NCBI RefSeq assembly: GCF_030643805.1
Contig: NZ_CP094656.1
Span: 4,030,001-4,094,000 of the forward strand
Direction of reading: 5' to 3'
Length of the DNA: 64,000 bases
From: Alkalihalobacillus sp. AL-G
GTDB lineage: Bacteria; Bacillota; Bacilli; Bacillales; Fictibacillaceae
A model generated the notes under the pieces. The model made no database searches. It was not told the DNA's origin and saw only the letters and a program-made list of their open reading frames with translations. Of the stretch, positions 26,162 to 35,228 are shown piece by piece; the first letter of the stretch is position 1; each line of letters begins with the position of its first letter. A program made the translations under genes and the position numbers.

Positions 26162-26331
26162 TACACAACACTCCCCTGAATTGTAAATTTTTAGCTTCAC
26201 TATAAATATATCAGAATTTTCACTACATTCACAAACTCACATTTTACTATTATTTTTACAATAGTTTTCAATCAAAACCAACTAAATAAGACCTTTGTAC
26301 TAGTGTTAGATAAAAACTGATGTTTTCCGAC

Positions 26332-28161
26332 TTACATCGGGAGTTTGTTTTCATTGTGTTGTGTATGAACGAGATCCGCGTAAAAACCACCCACCTTCAC
26401 CAGCTCCCTGTGCATACCTTTTTCAATTATCTCTCCGTCCTTCAACACGAGAATCAGATCTGCATTTCGGATTGTATTCAGGCGGTGTGCAATCACAAAG
26501 CTCGTTCTGCCTTTCATCAACGTGGTTAATGCGTCTGAGATCTTCATTTCTGTTACCGTATCGATACTGCTCGTCGCTTCATCGAGAATCAGCAGTGCGG
26601 GATCTGCCAGCATCGCACGTGCAATTGACAGCAATTGCCTCTGGCCGTGACTAATTCCTTTTCCATCCGGGTCAAGAATCGTATCATATCCTTTCGGCAG
26701 CCTGGTAATAAACTCATGCGCATTCGCCGACCGCGCCGCCCTTTCCACCTCTCGGTCGGTCGCATCGAGCCGCCCATAACGAATGTTCTCCCGAATCGTT
26801 GTATGAAAGAGGATCGAATCCTGAAGAACGACCCCCATTTGACTTCGCAGGCTTTCTCTTGTAATCGTCTTAATGTCCGTTCCATCGATGAATATCGTTC
26901 CGCTATCGGTTTCATAAAAGCGTGACAACAAGGAAATGATTGTCGTCTTACCCGCCCCTGTTGGACCAACGAGTGCTACCGTTTGACCGGGCTTTACATG
27001 GAAATTGAGTTTCTTTAACGTAGGTTGATCCTCATCATAGGAAAAATGAATGTCTTGAAATCGAATCTCACCATGGATTCGTGCAAGGTCCCTCGCATCC
27101 GATTCGTCCTGTTTTTCTTCAGCTTCATCGATAATTTGAAACACACGCTCTGCCCCAGCTACAGCCGACAAAATCATGTTGTACTGGTTGGCAAGATCGT
27201 TTAATGGACGAGTGAACTGGCGCGAATACGTCGTAAACGTGACGATCACCCCAATGGAACCCATTCCGTTCAATGCCAACAGTCCTCCGGCGCCGACGAT
27301 AATCGCGAAGCTGACATTGTTCAGCATGTTCATCAGCTTCGGAATAAATCCTGAATACGTTTGCGCCCAATAGCCTGATGTCCGTAACGCCTCATTTTTC
27401 GCCTCAAATTCATTAATGACCCGCTTTTCCTGCGAGTACATCGACACGATTTGCTGACCGGAAAACATTTCTTCCACATAACCGTTCATATCACCGAGAT
27501 GTCTTTGTTGCTCTTTAAAATATTGCCCCGTTCGTTTCGTGATCCACTTCATTCCAAAGTACATTACAGGAACAATGGTCAATGTTAATAGCGTCAATAT
27601 CGGACTTAACCATAGCATTACTCCGATGGTACCTGTTATCGTTAACAGGCTTGTTGTGAACTGGATCACCGCAGTGTTGAGCGTCCGACTTACATTTTCG
27701 ATATCGTTCGTCAGGCGACTCATTAATTCCCCATGCTGTCGTTTTTGGAAAAATAACAACGGCAAGCGCTGCAAATGGGAGAAAAGGTGATTCCGCATCG
27801 CGTACACCGTATTCTGAGCGATCCCGATCATCCAAAAATTTTGCAGCCACGAAGTCCCGGAATAAAGTACATACACGACAACCAATAAGAGGACCATTTG
27901 TAATAGGGTCTCCGTCTCAGGGTTGGCAATAACGTCATCAACTCCGACTCCGAGCAAAAACGGGCCAAGTAGCGATAGTAATGAACTCACTACGACAATA
28001 CAAATAACAATTATAAACAAACGCTTTTCCCCGCTCATATAGCTCCAAATCCGCAGCAACGTAGACTTCATATTGGTTACCTTCGGCGGCTTCGATCCAA
28101 TCCCTTGATGACGTCGGTGCGGGTGCTGCGAGATACGATTTTCATTTCTAGACGACGCCAT
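26332..28161 (-). CDS. yfiC: ABC exporter half-transporter (YfiC-like)
   Basis: The 609-residue protein has an ABC_membrane domain with six helices (about 45-330) and an ATPase domain. Walker A is GPTGAGKTT and Walker B is LLILDEATSSID; the signature reads ISHGQRQLLS rather than LSGGQ. This, with the canonical signature in the partner, is the pattern of heterodimeric exporters. Its start directly follows the YfiB stop (TAAATG). B. subtilis yfiB-yfiC is linked to multidrug-type export. The paired-exporter assignment is firm; substrate is not known. Confidence 0.82.
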   Translation of the reverse strand: MASSRNENRISQHPHRRHQGIGSKPPKVTNMKSTLLRIWSYMSGEKRLFIIVICIVVVSSLLSLLGPFLLGVGVDDVIANPETETLLQMVLLLVVVYVLYSGTSWLQNFWMIGIAQNTVYAMRNHLFSHLQRLPLLFFQKRQHGELMSRLTNDIENVSRTLNTAVIQFTTSLLTITGTIGVMLWLSPILTLLTLTIVPVMYFGMKWITKRTGQYFKEQQRHLGDMNGYVEEMFSGQQIVSMYSQEKRVINEFEAKNEALRTSGYWAQTYSGFIPKLMNMLNNVSFAIIVGAGGLLALNGMGSIGVIVTFTTYSRQFTRPLNDLANQYNMILSAVAGAERVFQIIDEAEEKQDESDARDLARIHGEIRFQDIHFSYDEDQPTLKKLNFHVKPGQTVALVGPTGAGKTTIISLLSRFYETDSGTIFIDGTDIKTITRESLRSQMGVVLQDSILFHTTIRENIRYGRLDATDREVERAARSANAHEFITRLPKGYDTILDPDGKGISHGQRQLLSIARAMLADPALLILDEATSSIDTVTEMKISDALTTLMKGRTSFVIAHRLNTIRNADLILVLKDGEIIEKGMHRELVKVGGFYADLVHTQHNENKLPM

Positions 28162-29883
28162 TTATATCACATCCTCTTGGATCTGAGACTGATAAACACT
28201 CTGGTAATACGTATTCGTTTGAAGCAAGGTATGATGATCCCCCCTACCTATTAACTTCCCTTGGTTCAAAAGCAAAATTTGATCTGCCGCTTGTATTGAA
28301 CTGATTTTTTGAGCAACTATGAGGACTGTACATTCCATTTCTTTCAACGTTTGAAGAAGCCTTGCCTCGGTATGCGCATCGAGTGCACTCGTGCTATCAT
28401 CCAACAGTAAAATTTTCGGGTCACGAACAAGAGCCCTCGCAATCGACAAACGTTGTTTTTGCCCGCCCGAAAAAGTAACACCCTTTTGCCCGATCCTTGC
28501 GTCATAACCACTTGGCAGGCTCATGATAAACTCGTGGATTTGTGCTTTCTTTGCAGCCTGGATGATGTCCTCCATGGATGCGTTATCCTTCCCCCAGCCG
28601 ATGTTTTCTTTGATGCTGCCTGAAAACAAATGCGCTTCCTGAGGGACAAGGCTGATCTGTTTTCTCAAATGCTCTATATCGAGATTCTCAATGTCTAAGC
28701 CATCATCGAATAAAATCCGACCGCTCGAACTCTCAAGTAGCCTCGGAATAAGCTGCAGTAAGGATGTTTTCCCTGAACCTGTTTCACCTAAAATCCCGAT
28801 CGTCTCACCGGCATTGGCCGTAAATGAAACATGATCGAGTGCGGGTTCACTTTGTGACGAATAACAATATGAAACGTTATGAAAACGAACGCCACCTTCG
28901 ATTGTTGGCCGTTCCGATCCGCCGATTTCAGCCAATCCCTGCGTATCTTCCTCAAGCACATTACTAATTCGGCCAGCTGACGCATTCCCTCTCGAAAAAT
29001 TCATGATTAAAAACGTGAATACTGAAAACGTAAACATCATCCGAGTCGCATAGTTAATGATTGCCACAAGCTCTCCAGCTTGGGCACTCTGCATATTCAG
29101 CTTCGTCGCCCCGACCCATAAAATCACAAGGATCACGACGTTCATTCCGAGCATGACAACCGGCATCCCAAGCTCCAAAATCCAAAGCGCTCGTTTATTC
29201 TCATTCATAAGAGGACCGTTTACACTTTCGAATCGATCCTCTTCATAGTCACCCCGGTTGAACCCTTTAATCAGACGTATCCCCGCTAAGTTTTCCCGGA
29301 GAACGGTGTTGACCCCATCCAATTTATCCTGCACGCGGCGGAACAGCTTAACTCCTTTTGTTAAAATCCAAAAAAGAAACAGCAGCAAAAATGGAACGGA
29401 CATCACAAGAATTGTCGCTAAACCTGGATGAACGAAAAACGCCATTCCGAGTCCGAAAATAATGAAAAGAGGTGCTCGTAAAGCAATCCGCATCAGCATA
29501 TACAAAAGGTTTTGAACCTGGATGACATCGTTCGTAATCCTCGTAATCAGGTTCGGTGTTGAAAACGATTCGAAGTTTTTGCTGGTGAACTGCTGGACCT
29601 TTTGGAAAAGATCTCGCCGTAAATCGTAGCCAACCCCCTGACTTGTCTGGGCTGCATAAAATGAGTTGATAATTCCTGCTGCGAATGCAATCAAAGAGAG
29701 GGCGATAAGAATTCCGCCCCAAATCACCACGACACTCATATCGCCTTTCATAATACCTTCATCAATGATTTTTGCCATAAACAATGGCTGTACCAGTTCA
29801 ACGACTAGTTCAACCCCCATTAGAAACACTGCAATCCAAACCGCTTTTTTATATGTAGCTGTGTATGAAAAAATCTTCCGCAT
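28162..29883 (-). CDS. yfiB: ABC exporter half-transporter (YfiB-like)
   Basis: The 573-residue protein has six membrane helices (about 15-310) and a nucleotide-binding domain. Walker A is GETGSGKTS, the signature FSGGQKQRLS is canonical, and Walker B reads ILLLDDSTSALD. The Asp in place of the catalytic Glu after Walker B (LLDD) marks a degenerate ATP site, as in BmrC-, TM287- or LmrC-type subunits. Length equals that of B. subtilis YfiB. It is the first gene of the pair, and both stand alone with no adjacent MarR or TetR regulator. Confidence 0.82.
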   Translation of the reverse strand: MRKIFSYTATYKKAVWIAVFLMGVELVVELVQPLFMAKIIDEGIMKGDMSVVVIWGGILIALSLIAFAAGIINSFYAAQTSQGVGYDLRRDLFQKVQQFTSKNFESFSTPNLITRITNDVIQVQNLLYMLMRIALRAPLFIIFGLGMAFFVHPGLATILVMSVPFLLLFLFWILTKGVKLFRRVQDKLDGVNTVLRENLAGIRLIKGFNRGDYEEDRFESVNGPLMNENKRALWILELGMPVVMLGMNVVILVILWVGATKLNMQSAQAGELVAIINYATRMMFTFSVFTFLIMNFSRGNASAGRISNVLEEDTQGLAEIGGSERPTIEGGVRFHNVSYCYSSQSEPALDHVSFTANAGETIGILGETGSGKTSLLQLIPRLLESSSGRILFDDGLDIENLDIEHLRKQISLVPQEAHLFSGSIKENIGWGKDNASMEDIIQAAKKAQIHEFIMSLPSGYDARIGQKGVTFSGGQKQRLSIARALVRDPKILLLDDSTSALDAHTEARLLQTLKEMECTVLIVAQKISSIQAADQILLLNQGKLIGRGDHHTLLQTNTYYQSVYQSQIQEDVI

Positions 29884-29958
29884 GATGTGTGCCCCCGTAA
29901 AATTCTGAAAGTTCTTTTAATTATACAGGATTGGAGCTAAAAGGTACAAAGGAGCAAC

Positions 29959-30471
29959 CTAGAAGTCACTTAAATATTTCATTAATTCCTTTACTGGCTG
30001 ACCCTCGCTCTTATACAGCGGAGAGTAAGGAGTTCGGTTAATGAATTGATTTATTTCTGCCGTTTCATCTGGAGAAAATTCTTTCACTGATTCAAAACCG
30101 TATTCAATCATTTTCATTTGGTCAACTATACATCCAATGACGCTACGGCTACGTGTTTTTGTGAAAACAATTTCGTCACCCATGCTTATAATCTGATTAA
30201 TGTGATCCTCACTGAACCTATCAGAAATTAAGTTTTCATGTAGCTTTTGCAGAAATACCTGCTCGATATTTTTAAAGTGTTCTTTTCTTACCTTTGGAAT
30301 TACCACCGTATAAAGCGATGCATCATGGATGAAAATCAAGCATTTGTACCGTCCTTTTTTAAACAAATTCACATGCCACTGATTTAACTCGTTCTCTGCA
30401 TAGTCCTCATAAAGTACAATATCCCGCTTTAACTCATTCTGTACTTTTTGTGTAGCGCCAATGAGAAACAT
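29959..30471 (-). CDS. DUF6933-like protein of unknown function
   Basis: The 170-residue protein starts MFLIGATQKVQNELKRDIVL, typical of a small family (DUF6933) whose members begin with an (L/I)GATKKLQ-type strand. Further recognisable blocks are WHVNLFKKGRYKCLIFIHDA and RSVIGCIVDQMKMIEYGFES. No catalytic signature or membrane helix is visible. AAAAGGAG precedes the ATG. The family name is from memory and is moderately certain; function is unknown. Confidence 0.65.
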   Translation of the reverse strand: MFLIGATQKVQNELKRDIVLYEDYAENELNQWHVNLFKKGRYKCLIFIHDASLYTVVIPKVRKEHFKNIEQVFLQKLHENLISDRFSEDHINQIISMGDEIVFTKTRSRSVIGCIVDQMKMIEYGFESVKEFSPDETAEINQFINRTPYSPLYKSEGQPVKELMKYLSDF

Positions 30472-30639
30472 CGACTCTCTCCTTTTAGTAGTTTGTTTTC
30501 CATTCTACCTCTTTGAAACGTTTAATACGACTTTTAAACGGGAAAACCGATAACGAAACTGAAGTAAACAAACTAGACGCTAAGTTCTTAATTACTTACA
30601 ATGAAGATGGATTTACATCTACAGAAGGAGTTGTTTCAC

Positions 30640-30999
30640 ATGGAACAAATCGTATTTATCGAAACAGGAGTAGGTATTGACGTACATGGTCAGAACGTGA
30701 CAAAAGCTTCCGTACGTGCAGTCGAAAACGCCATTTTCAAAAATTCGATGCCAGGCATCCGAAATATCCTACCTGATCAATCGTTAGACAATATGAAGGT
30801 GAATGTAAAGCTGGCAATACCGTGCGAGAAGGAAACGCTTGATGAGGAAGAAATCAAAAGGATCATTCCTTATGGAACCGTGACCGTAGAAGTCATGGAC
30901 GGCGGAATGGCGACAACAAGTGGAATCTATCTTGAAGACAAAGAGGATAAAAATGATTTGATGTATATCGTCAATGCCTCGGTTGAAGTCGGATATTAG
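30640..30999 (+). CDS. Lin0512-family protein
   Basis: The 119-residue protein matches the Lin0512 family. The diagnostic stretches are FIETGVGIDVHGQNVTKASV with RAVENAI, and VEVMDGGMATTSGIYLED. Members occur widely in Firmicutes and Proteobacteria as stand-alone small proteins without established activity. The ATG at 30640 has GAAGGAG 9 bases upstream, so the ATG at 30601 is not the start. Confidence 0.8.
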   Translation: MEQIVFIETGVGIDVHGQNVTKASVRAVENAIFKNSMPGIRNILPDQSLDNMKVNVKLAIPCEKETLDEEEIKRIIPYGTVTVEVMDGGMATTSGIYLEDKEDKNDLMYIVNASVEVGY

Positions 31000-31113
31000 A
31001 AAAGCATAATCGCCGTCTAGGTAGCATTGACATTGACAGGACCAAAGGGCTAGGCGCTAAAACTAGACAATACATCTTTGCGACTTAATCTAAAATGTTC
31101 TTAGCTATTAAGC

Positions 31114-31142
31114 GAAAAAGCAGGTTCACCGCCTGCTTTTTC
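31114..31142 (-). terminator. Bidirectional terminator between the Lin0512 and FkbM genes
   Basis: AAAAAGCAGG and CCTGCTTTTT form a perfect 10-bp stem with a 7-nt loop. T runs are present on both strands, so it serves both convergent genes. Confidence 0.85.
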
Positions 31143-31151
31143 AAATGATTT

Positions 31152-31829
31152 TCACCGAAAACAACCCTCTTTATACAAAATATGATTGTATCCCCTCTTA
31201 AAAGAAGCGAAATTGTATGGTTGAATGGCATTGAAAAACGCTTCGCTGCATCCCGGCTTCATCCGATCGTGCAGCTCGATCACGAGGATTTTAACCTTAT
31301 CGAGCCACTTCTCATACCCGTGCGTAAACAATTCTTTTTCCGCACCTTCAATATTCAGCTTCAACAGATCAATTTCATCAATGCCGTAGGTTTCCATAAT
31401 TGAATCAACCGTGACGGCTTTAAAAGCATCTGGGTCAGATTGTTCAGATTCCTCGACCATCATGCCCCATTCACCTAAGCCCACATCCCTCACTTTCAAA
31501 AAAGTATCCTTGTGCCATAGCCCAGATTGGAGTAACTCAACTTGAGGGTAAGGTTCCGTATTCTTCTGTAATACCGTGAAATTTTTCGGGTCTGCCTCAA
31601 CAGCAATCGTTCTTGCCTCCGGATATTGATTTGCATAATAGACACTCGTATACCCAGCATAGGCACCACCATCAATAATCCACTTTGGTTTAAATGTAAG
31701 GTCTTCCAATCGATATTCCTTATTGTAAAAAACGTATCGTAACGTCTCTAAGTCAGTCGAGTCCTTCCGCAAATAGACCGGATTTGAAACACCCTTTATC
31801 CTTGTCGAAACAAGACCTTTCTTTTTCAT
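31152..31829 (-). CDS. FkbM-family SAM-dependent methyltransferase
   Basis: The 225-residue protein has the FkbM pattern: WIIDGGAYAGYTSVYYANQYP (SAM motif I), IAVEADPKNFTVLQKN (motif II acidic residue), and LLKLNIEGAEKELF (family signature DxEGxE-like). FkbM enzymes methylate hydroxyl groups of sugars or polyketides; the acceptor here is unknown. The ATG at 31829 is used because GGGGGATGG lies 5-6 bases upstream. It is a single gene, convergent with the Lin0512 gene. Confidence 0.82.
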   Translation of the reverse strand: MKKKGLVSTRIKGVSNPVYLRKDSTDLETLRYVFYNKEYRLEDLTFKPKWIIDGGAYAGYTSVYYANQYPEARTIAVEADPKNFTVLQKNTEPYPQVELLQSGLWHKDTFLKVRDVGLGEWGMMVEESEQSDPDAFKAVTVDSIMETYGIDEIDLLKLNIEGAEKELFTHGYEKWLDKVKILVIELHDRMKPGCSEAFFNAIQPYNFASFKRGYNHILYKEGCFR

Positions 31830-31954
31830 ATCAACCATCCCCCAATACCCATTGTTCTTATAACCATATGAAAAAATTGCGTATACTGTAACCGAAATGG
31901 TATTTCCTATAGCGATACTTCGATTCTTATACTACGGTTGGGAGGAATTTTATT

Positions 31955-32329
31955 ATGAAAAGCGCAAATCCATTTGTTATCGTTGAAAATTGTAAGGAAG
32001 TAGTTGAACATTATCAGAAGATCTTTGGCGGGGACATCAAAGTTTTAAACGAGCATCCGGGCAAAGTCCTTCATGCTGAACTCCATATCGGGGACACCTT
32101 GATCCATTTCTCTGATTCATACGGACAAGAATATACGATTGGAGATAACACGAAAATCATTCTTCTATTTGAATCTGAAGAGGAAATTCGTCGTGTATAT
32201 GATGTGCTCGGAGAAAACGGCAAAGTTACCGTTGAGCTTCAAGATACATTTTTCGGAGCACTCCATGGACAGGTTTTCGATAAAAACAACATCAACTGGG
32301 TCATGAATTACTTCAAAGAACAAAATTAA
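31955..32329 (+). CDS. VOC-family (PhnB-like) protein
   Basis: The 124-residue protein resembles PhnB/YjdN-type glyoxalase-fold proteins: NPFVIVENCKEVVEHYQKIF, HAELHIGDTLIHFSDS and the terminal block FGALHGQVFDKNNINWVMNY. The usual DPFG of PhnB proteins is replaced by DKNN. GGGAGG lies 10 bases before the ATG. Substrate unknown. Confidence 0.8.
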   Translation: MKSANPFVIVENCKEVVEHYQKIFGGDIKVLNEHPGKVLHAELHIGDTLIHFSDSYGQEYTIGDNTKIILLFESEEEIRRVYDVLGENGKVTVELQDTFFGALHGQVFDKNNINWVMNYFKEQN

Positions 32330-32333
32330 TTAT

Positions 32334-32375
32334 AAAAAAAGATGAAGCGAAGTCCAACTAATTTCATCTTTTTTT
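32334..32375 (+). terminator. Terminator after the PhnB-like gene
   Basis: Seven A plus GATGAA pair with TTCATC plus seven T over a 16-nt loop, immediately after the stop codon. It also lies at the 3' end of the minus-strand TauE transcript. Confidence 0.8.
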
Positions 32376-32573
32376 ATGCCAAAGTGTGAGTACCGGTTCT
32401 TGGGTTTCAATCTTGGTTGTACTGTATATCGCAGTATTTAACGCCAACGGTAAAAAGATAAAATGAGGCTTCGGCGTCGTCTTCTTGCTAGGCTCTGCTT
32501 TTTTTTGCTGGAAGCCGCAAAAACACTCTGACCATCTATAAACACAATTTCTTGTGTTCACTGTCTTTACCAT
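32364..32573 (-). CDS. Possible small coupled protein downstream of TauE/SafE gene
   Basis: A 69-codon frame starts inside the TauE/SafE stop region (ATGGTAA), so translation could be coupled to that gene. The peptide has a basic middle (QKKAEPSKKTTPKPH), one moderately hydrophobic stretch (FIFLPLALNTAIYS), three Cys and no known motif. Its last codons run into the shared terminator. No good separate ribosome binding site is present. It may be chance. Confidence 0.25.
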   Translation of the reverse strand: MVKTVNTRNCVYRWSECFCGFQQKKAEPSKKTTPKPHFIFLPLALNTAIYSTTKIETQEPVLTLWHKKR

Positions 32574-33289
32574 TCCCAGCTCTTAATAAATAAGGTCACG
32601 CCAGTAAACACCAAAATGATATATGTACAAATACGAAAAGCCTGCTGATTGATTCGCCTGAACAGTAATTGTCCGATGACCATCCCGACTAATAAGATCG
32701 GCAAAGCAAGTCCGCTTGATGTCCAAACCGTTTTAGTCGTGCCCGCAAATATTATTTGTATGAGTAGACTCACCGCATAAATCCAAAGATAAAAGGCTAA
32801 GGTCGTCGCCCGTAATGTCTCCTTTTGCGTATTTGTCCCAGAAAAATAGAGCAAAATCGGCGGTCCTGGTATTCCGATGCTTGTCGTCAACGATCCCGAA
32901 ATCCCTCCAACGAAATAATCCCGTGTATTCGTTTTTTTAACGTGAAACTTCATCATCAACAAAAGTGTCAGTACTAAAATCAATAGACTGACCCCGAGTT
33001 TCAAAATCGTCATATTAAGGATGAGAAACAGGATGATCCCGACCGGCAAGCCTGCAGCACTGCCAAAAATGAACCTCTTTAAAATGTTGAAGTCGACATC
33101 CTGCCTGATTTTCGCAATCAACACACACGAAATAACAAGCGACAGGATTAAGTTGATCTGGATTGCTTCTCTCGGTTCAAAAAAGAAGAGCAGGAACGGA
33201 GTCGCTACGATGGAAAACCCGAATCCTGTGCTCGTTTGCAGAACAGCCGAAAACAGAACAAGGATTGATATTAAAATGACTTCACTCAT
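32567..33289 (-). CDS. TauE/SafE-family membrane transporter
   Basis: The 240-residue protein has about seven to eight hydrophobic helices. The family blocks TGFGFSIVATPFLLFFFEPREA (near residue 20) and the repeated GISGSLTTSIGIPGPPILLY (near residue 130) are both present. TauE/SafE proteins export sulfite, sulfoacetate or related organic anions. AGGTG precedes the ATG. There are no metabolic neighbours to narrow the substrate. Confidence 0.85.
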   Translation of the reverse strand: MSEVILISILVLFSAVLQTSTGFGFSIVATPFLLFFFEPREAIQINLILSLVISCVLIAKIRQDVDFNILKRFIFGSAAGLPVGIILFLILNMTILKLGVSLLILVLTLLLMMKFHVKKTNTRDYFVGGISGSLTTSIGIPGPPILLYFSGTNTQKETLRATTLAFYLWIYAVSLLIQIIFAGTTKTVWTSSGLALPILLVGMVIGQLLFRRINQQAFRICTYIILVFTGVTLFIKSWEW

Positions 33290-33506
33290 GGGAACACCTA
33301 CTAGTTTTTTTACTAGAAAAGTGTAACATAACGATTAAAATGAAACGAGTTTGCTTCGTTTCTTCGATATTTGATCCGGAAGTCTTGCAGATTGTTGCTC
33401 CTCGACGATCTTGGCTTTTAGGCCCCCTAAATCATTTAGACACCAAAATCATTCTCCCTTATATTAAAAATAAGCTATTTTAGCTACTTGGGGGAGGTGA
33501 TTGGTT

Positions 33507-33821
33507 ATGCCGAAGAAAAAAATTGAGGTATTAGAGGAAGTAAAAAAACAATATGTCCGGATGGCCCTCGAGACCAATAAGATGAGTTCCACGGCAAAGG
33601 GTGCGGGGATTTCCACAGAGACCCTCCGAAAGTGGATGAGGACCTATGAAGATGAGGTTCGAGATGAAATGGAAGTTGAAGGAACAGAGGCCTTAACCCC
33701 ACAAACATCCAGAAAAGAATTAGAAAAGAAATATGATCATGCCATGAAGCTACTAGGCGAAAAAGAATTAGAAGTAGCGATGTTGAGGGAACTTCTTAAA
33801 AAAAACAAATCCCCATACTAG
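33507..33821 (+). CDS. IS3-family transposase OrfA
   Basis: The protein has about 104 residues with a helix-turn-helix (NKMSSTAKGAGISTETLRKW) and a C-terminal leucine-zipper-like helix (KELEKKYDHAMKLLGEKELE). GGGGGAGGTGA lies 7 bases before the ATG at 33507. Near its end, eight A (33798-33805) form a slippery sequence; a -1 shift there enters exactly the frame of orfB. OrfA alone binds the inverted repeats and regulates transposition. Confidence 0.8.
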   Translation: MPKKKIEVLEEVKKQYVRMALETNKMSSTAKGAGISTETLRKWMRTYEDEVRDEMEVEGTEALTPQTSRKELEKKYDHAMKLLGEKELEVAMLRELLKKNKSPY

Positions 33822-34766
33822 TGCAGCTTGAAGAAATCAAAATGTGGGTGCAAGAAGGGTTTTCTCTGATCAAAGCGACAGAGGCTTTCAACTTCACCAG
33901 GTCACTCTATTATTATTACGAGGCCAAGGGGGCAAAGAGGACGTGAAAAAAGAGGGCGGCCGATTCCGGGCTACTCGGTATCCAATCAAGGGGAAAAGAT
34001 TCCGGATGCGCAAATCGCAGAATATCTGATGGAACTTTATTGGGACGAGTGGTTGGGAGCTATGGGCTACAAAAAATGGACCCTATATCTAAAAGACCAC
34101 CACTCCCTGATCATTAGTAAGCATAAAGTGTACCGGATGTGTAAAGGGCTAGGAATTCTAAAAAAACCGAACACAAAAAAAGCAAAACACCCAAGAAAAC
34201 TTGCGAGAAATCGTACGATTATAGGCTCGAATCAACTCTGGCAAGTCGACATCAAATATGGAAACATAACGGATTCCAACGCCTTCTTTTACGTGTGTAG
34301 TGCGATTGACGTTTATGATCGAACCATTGTTGGTTATTATTGTGGATCGGTTTGTAAGGCGAAACATATTACAACGATGTTGACAAAAGCACTTATACGT
34401 CGGAAAATGCACTTTAAATCTGGGGAATTTGAGAAGAAGCTGATTCTTCGAACCGATAACGGACCCCAGTTTGTGAGCGAAGACTTTGGCAACTTTTGTG
34501 ACCATCACAAGGTCTATCATGAGCGAATTCCAAAGAAGACACCAGACATGAATGCTTATATTGAGTCCTTTCACAGTGTGTTACAGAGAGAGTGTTTTGA
34601 CCGATATGCATTTGGATTTTACGAAGAAGCCTTTTATTATGTGGATCAATATATCGCTTTCTATAACCATTCTCGTTATCACGGAAGCTTGAAGCCACAC
34701 ACGCCTCAGAAGTATTATGACTTATCTCGAAGAGGGCAGATCCCGAGCACAAAAGTGAAATTATAG
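33821..34766 (+). pseudogene. IS3-family transposase OrfB, frameshifted
   Basis: The first frame reads VQLEEIKMWVQEGFSLIKAT and reaches a TGA at 33944. From 33945 the coding sense resumes one base further (EKRGRPIPGYSVSNQGEKIP) and runs to 34766. The rve integrase core is otherwise intact: D in LWQVDIKYG, D in RTDNGPQFVS and E in NAYIESFHS form the DDE triad, ending with AFYNHSRYHGSLKPHTPQKYY. A one-base indel near 33944 is the only visible lesion. Confidence 0.78.
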
Positions 34767-34840
34767 AAATTCTACGATAGAAGGAGAATGGCTGGGCATG
34801 TGTCCAAAATAAGGGGGCCCAGCCGTTGGGGCCAAGGTTC

Positions 34841-34935
34841 TTGCGAAAATCAGAAATTAACTGCGAAATCCGAGAAAAATCTGCGAAACTGAAAAATTAA
34901 CTGCGAAATCGCCGAATTGACTGCGAAACCGTCGA
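34841..34935 (+). repeat. Five-unit CTGCGAAA array with exact 20-nt period
   Basis: (T/C)TGCGAAA begins at 34841, 34861, 34881, 34901 and 34921, i.e. exactly every 20 bases; the second half of each unit is variable but tends to be (C/T)GAGAAA or GAAATTAA. The array starts within 20 bases of the IS right end. It cannot be a coding repeat, since 20 is not a multiple of three. Confidence 0.8.
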
Positions 34936-35167
34936 ACGAAATTCCAACAAACAAAATGACGGGATTTCAACTCCCGGTCTCATTTAGACTTGAAACACCT
35001 CATGAACCATAACGGGCATTACCTTTCCAAGAATTTCACATATTATTGTTTTCAAATTGGCTTTTGTAATAAAAGAATCCGACCATGACACTAAATTCGT
35101 AATTTTGAACCTAGTAATACAACAAAGGTAACAAGTAGATTACATTTGTCTGAAACGTCTTTTCAAC
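34936..35167. other. Intergenic region without recognisable features
   Basis: The stretch between the periodic array and the par-operon terminator is AT-rich. I see no gene, promoter or operator that I could defend. Confidence 0.4.
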
Positions 35168-35208
35168 AAAAAAAGATGCTGACCCTAATGTTGGGTCGAG
35201 CATCTTTT
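35168..35208 (-). terminator. Terminator of the parMR operon
   Basis: On the minus strand AAAAGATGCT-C-GACCC pairs with GGGTC-AGCATCTTTT over a 7-nt loop, and further T follow. It lies about 20 bases after the stop of the 37-codon gene, so all three genes share it. Confidence 0.85.
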
Positions 35209-35228
35209 CGTAATCCTTTATCCGTTTT

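Larger units (their letters stand above)
33413..34825 (+). mobile_element. IS3-family insertion sequence, inactivated
   Basis: Two overlapping transposase frames lie between imperfect inverted ends: left GGCCCCCTAAATCATTTAGA followed by CACC, right (complement) GGGCCCCCTTATTTTGGACA followed by CA; both ends continue to ATTCTCC further in. The exact tips and the target duplication are not certain. OrfA ends with a run of eight A, a classic -1 frameshift site. A further frame change in orfB should abolish transposition. Confidence 0.8.
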
